DNA from: an uncultured Prevotella sp. | GTDB taxonomy: Bacteria; Bacteroidota; Bacteroidia; Bacteroidales; Bacteroidaceae | Direction of reading: 5' to 3' | Assembly: GCA_947072805.1 (NCBI GenBank) | Contig: CAMTJK010000102.1 | Location: forward strand, 1 to 11,237 | Length of the DNA stretch: 11,237 bases | Translations under genes and position numbers: made by a program | In this document: piece by piece, positions 7,215-11,237 of the stretch | Layout: every line of letters begins with the position of its first letter | How positions within the stretch are numbered: the first letter of the stretch is position 1 | Notes under the pieces: generated by a model | Database searches by the model: none | What the model saw: only the letters and a program-made list of their open reading frames with translations | Told to the model about the DNA's origin: nothing

Positions 7215-9851
7215 TTATTTCCTAAGCGCTGCGATAGATTCTTTGATAGCAGCAATTTTGTCCTCACTGTCACTCATTTTTTTGCGTTCCAAAGCAACAA
7301 CAGCCTCCGGAGCATTGGCAACAAACTTTTCATTCATGAGTTTTTTCTTTATACCGGCAAGGAATCCCTCAAGATGTTTCAGTTGTGCCTCAAGTTTGGC
7401 AATCTCTGCATCAGCATCTATCATGTCACCTAAAGGAACGGCAAATTCTTCTGTCCCAACCATAAATGCAGCAGACGATGCTTCTTTCTCCGAAACAACC
7501 TTAATCGCACTGAGATTTGCCATTTTACATATTACACAATTATAGGAAGCATACCTATACTCACCTATAGCCTGTAATGTAAGACTTTCCTTTTGTGTAA
7601 TATTTTTCTGGTTTCTTACTGTTCTTACGCCACTTACTATTGCCTTGACATTTTCTATGTCGGCAATCATTTGAATATCTGTATCATCCGGTGACGACAT
7701 TTTAAGATTCTCTCGCATTATTGACGCACCGTCCTCTCGCTCGCAGATATGTTGCCAAAGTTCCTCCGTGATAAATGGCATAAACGGATGCAGCATCTTC
7801 AGCAACGTATCAAAGAATCCGATGGTTGAATCATAAGTTACCTTGTCTATCGGTTGTCCATAGACAGGTTTTACCATCTCAAGATACCAGCTGGAGAATT
7901 CATCCCAGAATAATCTATATACAGCCATTAGTGCCTCGGATATACGATACTTCTTAAAAAGATCGTCAAGTTCAGCATTTGTTTCCTTCAGCTTAGCTTC
8001 AAACCATTTAGTCGCTATTCTGTTAGAAATGGGTTGCTCTACTTCTGCAACACTCCAGCCCTTCACTAGTCGGAAAGCATTCCATATCTTATTGTTGAAG
8101 TTTCTTCCTTGTTCGCAGAGACTCTCATCAAATAATATATCATTGCCGGCTGGAGCTGCAAGCATCATACCCATACGTACTCCATCAGCACCGTATTTAT
8201 CGATAAGCATAATAGGATCGGGAGAATTGCCAAGACTTTTTGACATCTTTCTGCCCAATTTGTCTCTTACAATACCTGTAAAATATACATGTTTAAATGG
8301 GAATTTTCCGCGATATTCATAACCCGCCATTATCATACGTGCCACCCAGAAGAATATTATATCCGGTGCCGTAACCAAATCACTTGTAGGATAATAATAC
8401 TTGATTTCTTCATTATCCGGATTATTTACGCCATCGAATACAGAGATAGGCCATAGCCATGATGAGAACCATGTATCAAGACAATCGCCATCCTGTTCCA
8501 AATCCGACATTGTAATAGCCCCATTCTTTGCTTTGGCTTTTTCCAATGCTTTCTCTGCTGATTCTGCGACTACCAAATCACGCTTGCCTTCCGATGTGGT
8601 AAAATAATAAGCGGGAATACGATGTCCCCACCAAAGTTGTCTGCTAATACACCAGTCCTTAATGTTCTCCAACCAGTGGCGGTAAATATTCTTGTACTTT
8701 GTTGGATAGAATTTTATTTCATCCGACATTACAGGTTCTAACGACAAGTCTGCGAAATGCTTCATTGAGAGGAACCACTGTGTGGAGAGTTTCGGTTCTA
8801 TAGGCACATTTGTTCTTTCCGAATATCCCACCTTGTTGTTGTAATCCTCAACCTTTTCCATTAGTCCGGCATCCTTCAGATCGTTTTCTATCTGTTTTCG
8901 TACATCCATACGATCCATTCCTACATACAAGCCTGCAGCCTCGCTTATAGTGCCGTTATCGTTGAAAATGTCTATCGTTTCAAGATGATGTTTCAATCCC
9001 AAAGCATGGTCATTGATATCGTGAGCCGGAGTCACTTTCAGACATCCTGTTCCGAACTCCATATCAACATATTCGTCTTCTATTACCGGTATTTCTCGAC
9101 CTACGAGCGGGACAATCACATGCTTTCCACGAAGCCACTGATTCTTCGGGTCATTTGGGTTGATACACATTGCTGTATCACCCATGATGGTTTCCGGTCT
9201 GGTTGTTGCTACTACAGCATATTTGTCGGGGTCTCCCACCACTTTATAGCGTAAATAGTAGAGTTTGGAGTGTTCTTCTTTGTAAATTACTTCCTCGTCA
9301 GACAAAGCCGTTTGTGCCTGGGGATCCCAGTTCACCATGCGAACTCCACGATATATAAGTCCCTTTTCGTACAAATCGCAGAAGACCTTGATTACGCCTT
9401 CCGAACGAATCTCATCCATCGTGAATGACGTACGATCCCAATCGCAACTTGCACCAAGTTTGCGAAGTTGTTTAAGTATGATACCGCCATGCTCATTTGT
9501 CCAATCCCATGCATGCTTCAAGAAATCATCTCTTGTAAGATCTTTCTTTTTGATTCCCTCCATTGCCAGCTTGTTAACTACTTTCGCCTCGGTAGCTATC
9601 GATGCGTGGTCTGTTCCGGGTACCCAACAAGCGTTCTTGCCTTCCATTCTTGCACGGCGTACCAATATATCCTGAATTGTATTGTTCAGCATATGTCCCA
9701 TGTGCAACACGCCTGTTACATTAGGCGGAGGGATGACGACGGTATACGGTTCCCTACTATCAGGCTTGCTACAGAACAATTTATTGTCAAGCCAATATTG
9801 ATACCATTTCGATTCCACGGCTTGTGGATCGTACTTGCTTGCTAATTCCAT
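7215..9851 (-). CDS. valS: Valyl-tRNA synthetase
   Basis: Charges tRNA-Val with valine in the cytoplasm and edits misactivated threonine. At 878 aa it is a complete class Ia enzyme. The HIGH-type signature is HMGH at 50-53 within PPPNVTGVLHMGH, and the KMSKS loop is at 535-539 (GRKMSKSLGN). The inserted editing domain (about 190-340) contains TTRPET (216-221) and TPAHDINDH (274-282) with the editing aspartates Asp278 and Asp281. The catalytic domain also shows WCISRQLWWGHRIPAYY (400-416). The anticodon-binding domain is about 600-760, and a C-terminal coiled coil (about 810-878) carries the LMNEKFVANAPEAVV motif (838-852) typical of ValRS. A TAATTTTG box lies 40 nt upstream of the ATG. No T-box-like leader is present. 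DUF5715 precedes it by 110 nt on the same strand. Confidence 0.98.
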   Translation of the reverse strand: MELASKYDPQAVESKWYQYWLDNKLFCSKPDSREPYTVVIPPPNVTGVLHMGHMLNNTIQDILVRRARMEGKNACWVPGTDHASIATEAKVVNKLAMEGIKKKDLTRDDFLKHAWDWTNEHGGIILKQLRKLGASCDWDRTSFTMDEIRSEGVIKVFCDLYEKGLIYRGVRMVNWDPQAQTALSDEEVIYKEEHSKLYYLRYKVVGDPDKYAVVATTRPETIMGDTAMCINPNDPKNQWLRGKHVIVPLVGREIPVIEDEYVDMEFGTGCLKVTPAHDINDHALGLKHHLETIDIFNDNGTISEAAGLYVGMDRMDVRKQIENDLKDAGLMEKVEDYNNKVGYSERTNVPIEPKLSTQWFLSMKHFADLSLEPVMSDEIKFYPTKYKNIYRHWLENIKDWCISRQLWWGHRIPAYYFTTSEGKRDLVVAESAEKALEKAKAKNGAITMSDLEQDGDCLDTWFSSWLWPISVFDGVNNPDNEEIKYYYPTSDLVTAPDIIFFWVARMIMAGYEYRGKFPFKHVYFTGIVRDKLGRKMSKSLGNSPDPIMLIDKYGADGVRMGMMLAAPAGNDILFDESLCEQGRNFNNKIWNAFRLVKGWSVAEVEQPISNRIATKWFEAKLKETNAELDDLFKKYRISEALMAVYRLFWDEFSSWYLEMVKPVYGQPIDKVTYDSTIGFFDTLLKMLHPFMPFITEELWQHICEREDGASIMRENLKMSSPDDTDIQMIADIENVKAIVSGVRTVRNQKNITQKESLTLQAIGEYRYASYNCVICKMANLSAIKVVSEKEASSAAFMVGTEEFAVPLGDMIDADAEIAKLEAQLKHLEGFLAGIKKKLMNEKFVANAPEAVVALERKKMSDSEDKIAAIKESIAALRK

Positions 9852-9891
9852 AATTTATGTTGTAAATATCTCAAAATCAATCTCTAGGATG

Positions 9892-9899
9892 CAAAATTA
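9892..9899 (-). promoter_or_regulatory. Putative -7 promoter box for valS
   Basis: The minus strand reads TAATTTTG, matching TAnnTTTG, 40 nt before the valS ATG. No good -33 TTTG is found 19-21 bp further upstream. It suggests that valS has its own promoter even though DUF5715 lies upstream on the same strand. Confidence 0.5.
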
Positions 9900-9961
9900 A
9901 TAAAAATCAACGAAAAAGTCGGTTTCTTGATTAAAAAGTGCCGATATGTATGTACACAATG

Positions 9962-10801
9962 TCAATTTACCGTCATGTGAAAACATCCTTGCTTTACCTC
10001 ATACTTGATATAGCATCTTCCCTGCTTCCGGAAGTCACGCAACACCTCACTCAACACCCACTTCAGAGTATCGTTACGCACTGCACGACGAGCCGGTCCG
10101 TCCGGATCTTCAACAGTCTTGTATCTATTATAACACAAATCAAAAGTAGTACCATATAGGTGACAACTGTTTTCTGTTGCATTCCCATTTCTGTTACGCA
10201 GTTTTCTCACGTCATCACGTGTTCGCAGAACGCTTGTTACGATAATCTTATGCAGCGGTATTCCCTTTATCTGAAGACTGTCATAGTATGCTTTTCCTAT
10301 ATCCTGCAACAGCACAGCGGCTCTTGGAACGAGATAGGGTACACTGTTGTTCAGTTTGTCTACATGATAATATGGATTGCTTCCTATATACACAAGATCT
10401 TTCACCCTGTGTTCGGCTTCATTGCGATCCTTTACCGGCGAGACGCCATATTTTGTAGCAGCAGCAAGCTGAACACTATTACTGTCGGGGAATTCTCCTC
10501 TAAATGAGCTGACACTATAAATCTTATTTTTTTTCAATGTTCCATCTTCATTGTAAAAAATCGTCCTGTCTGTAGTGTTTTGACTTGTCACACGAGTGTA
10601 GTCCTTTGCTGCTATAGTATTGTCATTATCAGCTATATTGCCTCTGTTCTCTCTATCAGCAACTGTTATTGTGTCTGCATATTTTTCTGTAAGATTATCC
10701 TGCCGCGACTCTGCTATGCTTGGAACAACACAACGTATAATTGCTAATATCACAACTATCAAAAAAAAGCCCTGTATATATCTTTTCTTGCTGACTATCA
10801 T
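9962..10801 (-). CDS. Membrane-anchored DUF5715-type protein with M15 peptidase-like metal motif
   Basis: Uncharacterised 279-aa protein. An N-terminal signal anchor (basic residues 5-7, hydrophobic 11-30) should place the rest in the periplasm; Cys24 is preceded by Arg and is not a lipobox. A polar linker (about 31-95) leads to the globular part. That part holds IIVTSVLRT (186-194, Arg193), NSCHLYGTTFD (211-221) and a C-terminal CFHMTVN (273-279). The S-x-H-x2-G-x-T-x-D arrangement (His214, Asp221) plus a late His275 copies the order of zinc ligands in M15 peptidases (VanX/VanY, Streptomyces albus carboxypeptidase). This suggests a cell-wall peptide hydrolase or a relative of one. The acidic residue normally three before the last His is absent (Gly272), so activity is uncertain. 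The DUF5715 name is from memory. A TAATTTTG box lies 33 nt upstream. Confidence 0.78.
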   Translation of the reverse strand: MIVSKKRYIQGFFLIVVILAIIRCVVPSIAESRQDNLTEKYADTITVADRENRGNIADNDNTIAAKDYTRVTSQNTTDRTIFYNEDGTLKKNKIYSVSSFRGEFPDSNSVQLAAATKYGVSPVKDRNEAEHRVKDLVYIGSNPYYHVDKLNNSVPYLVPRAAVLLQDIGKAYYDSLQIKGIPLHKIIVTSVLRTRDDVRKLRNRNGNATENSCHLYGTTFDLCYNRYKTVEDPDGPARRAVRNDTLKWVLSEVLRDFRKQGRCYIKYEVKQGCFHMTVN

Positions 10802-10834
10802 TTTATGTATTTAGAATTATCAATAAAAGCGAGG

Positions 10835-10842
10835 CAAAATTA
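10835..10842 (-). promoter_or_regulatory. Putative -7 promoter box for the DUF5715 gene
   Basis: The minus strand reads TAATTTTG, matching TAnnTTTG, 33 nt before the ATG of the DUF5715-type gene. It implies a leader of about 28 nt. A -33 TTTG is not evident at the right distance. Confidence 0.5.
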
Positions 10843-11008
10843 CACATAAATATCGAATAATTAATATATTGCTTATTAGATTTTGATTCAATTTGCTTAA
10901 TATCTACTATTGTACCACCGTTTCTTCAATAAGATCAGATTATGGAAAATGGAACAAATCGTAAGACTATGAAAAATAAATAATAATACAATAGCGTCCT
11001 AAAGAAGC

Positions 11009-11048
11009 TGTGACAATATCGATTCAAGTCACAACTATTTGATGTGAC
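11009..11048. repeat. Three TGTGAC arms in alternating orientation
   Basis: TGTGAC at 11009-11014, its reverse complement GTCACA at 11028-11033, and TGTGAC again at 11043-11048. The middle arm can pair with either neighbour, with loops of 13 or 9 nt. The words resemble CRP/FNR-family half-sites, but the spacing is not the classical TGTGA-N6-TCACA. Confidence 0.55.
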
Positions 11049-11112
11049 ATGATATTTTCCTTATTATACAATCAGCGCATACCTAAAGCCATATCATATC
11101 TAAAAACATATT

Positions 11113-11187
11113 ATGATTAAAGAAGCCTTTAAACTTGGCTTTACAAGAAAGACACATCACCGCGTAACTGCATTTAAAAAGTGCTAA
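11113..11187 (+). CDS. Doubtful 24-aa basic small ORF
   Basis: ATG at 11113 to TAA at 11187 encodes 24 residues starting MIKEAFKLGFTRKTHHR, with nine Lys/Arg/His. An in-frame stop lies 12 nt upstream of the ATG, so it is not the tail of a longer gene. No -7 box or ribosome-binding signal is seen ahead of it. A short AAGCC/GGCTT stem (11123-11127 with 11137-11141) falls inside it. It may well be chance. Confidence 0.15.
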   Translation: MIKEAFKLGFTRKTHHRVTAFKKC

Positions 11188-11237
11188 ATTGTAAAGATAT
11201 TTGGTCGAATTTAACATTTTTAAATCCGGCATTCTAG

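Larger units (their letters stand above)
10802..11237. other. AT-rich intergenic region with no sizeable gene
   Basis: 436 bp to the window edge contain no ORF of gene length. It holds the DUF5715 -7 box near its left end, three TGTGAC/GTCACA arms at 11009-11048, and a 24-codon ORF at 11113-11187. I see no tRNA, rRNA or convincing terminator. A promoter for a gene beyond position 11237 could lie here. Confidence 0.6.

Noticed and set aside
9905..9945. Intrinsic terminator between DUF5715 and valS
   Set aside because: On the minus strand TCGG and CCGA precede a run of five T, but the stem is only 4 bp with a long loop, too weak to call.
11123..11141. Terminator at the AAGCC/GGCTT stem
   Set aside because: Only 5 bp with a 9-nt loop and no following U-tract on either strand.

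Overview
The window reads as a piece of a Bacteroidales chromosome, most likely Prevotella or a close relative. The evidence is the set of Bacteroidetes-specific families (a HU-CCDC81/SPOR membrane protein, and lipoprotein and M15-like families that I recall as DUF4738 and DUF5715), a Bacteroides-type ValRS, AT-rich intergenic DNA, and the absence of Shine-Dalgarno sequences. Upstream of four genes there is instead a TAATTTTG box matching the Bacteroidetes -7 promoter element (TAnnTTTG). Genus is inference; phylum and order are well supported.

Layout. (1) 18-2541, plus strand: a secreted 5'-nucleotidase/cyclic-nucleotide phosphodiesterase followed 13 nt later by nudC (NADH pyrophosphatase), a likely two-gene unit for breaking down nucleotides and dinucleotides. 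(2) 2564-5305, minus strand: rfbC (dTDP-4-dehydrorhamnose 3,5-epimerase), ugd (UDP-glucose 6-dehydrogenase) and a DUF4738-type lipoprotein, closely spaced and probably one transcript. The first two make sugar-nucleotide precursors of surface polysaccharide. (3) 5306-5426: a short divergent promoter region with a -7 box facing each way. (4) 5427-6994, plus strand: a HU-CCDC81/TM/SPOR protein overlapping by 4 bp a zinc-ribbon/FHA protein. They are probably translationally coupled and may link chromosome and septum. (5) 6995-7214: convergent intergenic region with a near-perfect 22-bp-period direct repeat and a stem-loop terminator. (6) 7215-9851, minus strand: valS. (7) 9962-10801, minus strand: a membrane-anchored DUF5715-type protein with an M15-peptidase-like metal motif. 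(8) 10802-11237: AT-rich DNA with no sizeable gene, holding the DUF5715 promoter, three TGTGAC arms in alternating orientation and one doubtful 24-codon ORF.

No mobile element, CRISPR array, tRNA or rRNA is visible. Most of the window is ordinary core genome. The parts most worth a second look are the HU-SPOR/FHA pair (FHA phospho-binding residues substituted, probable leaderless start) and the M15-like DUF5715 protein.
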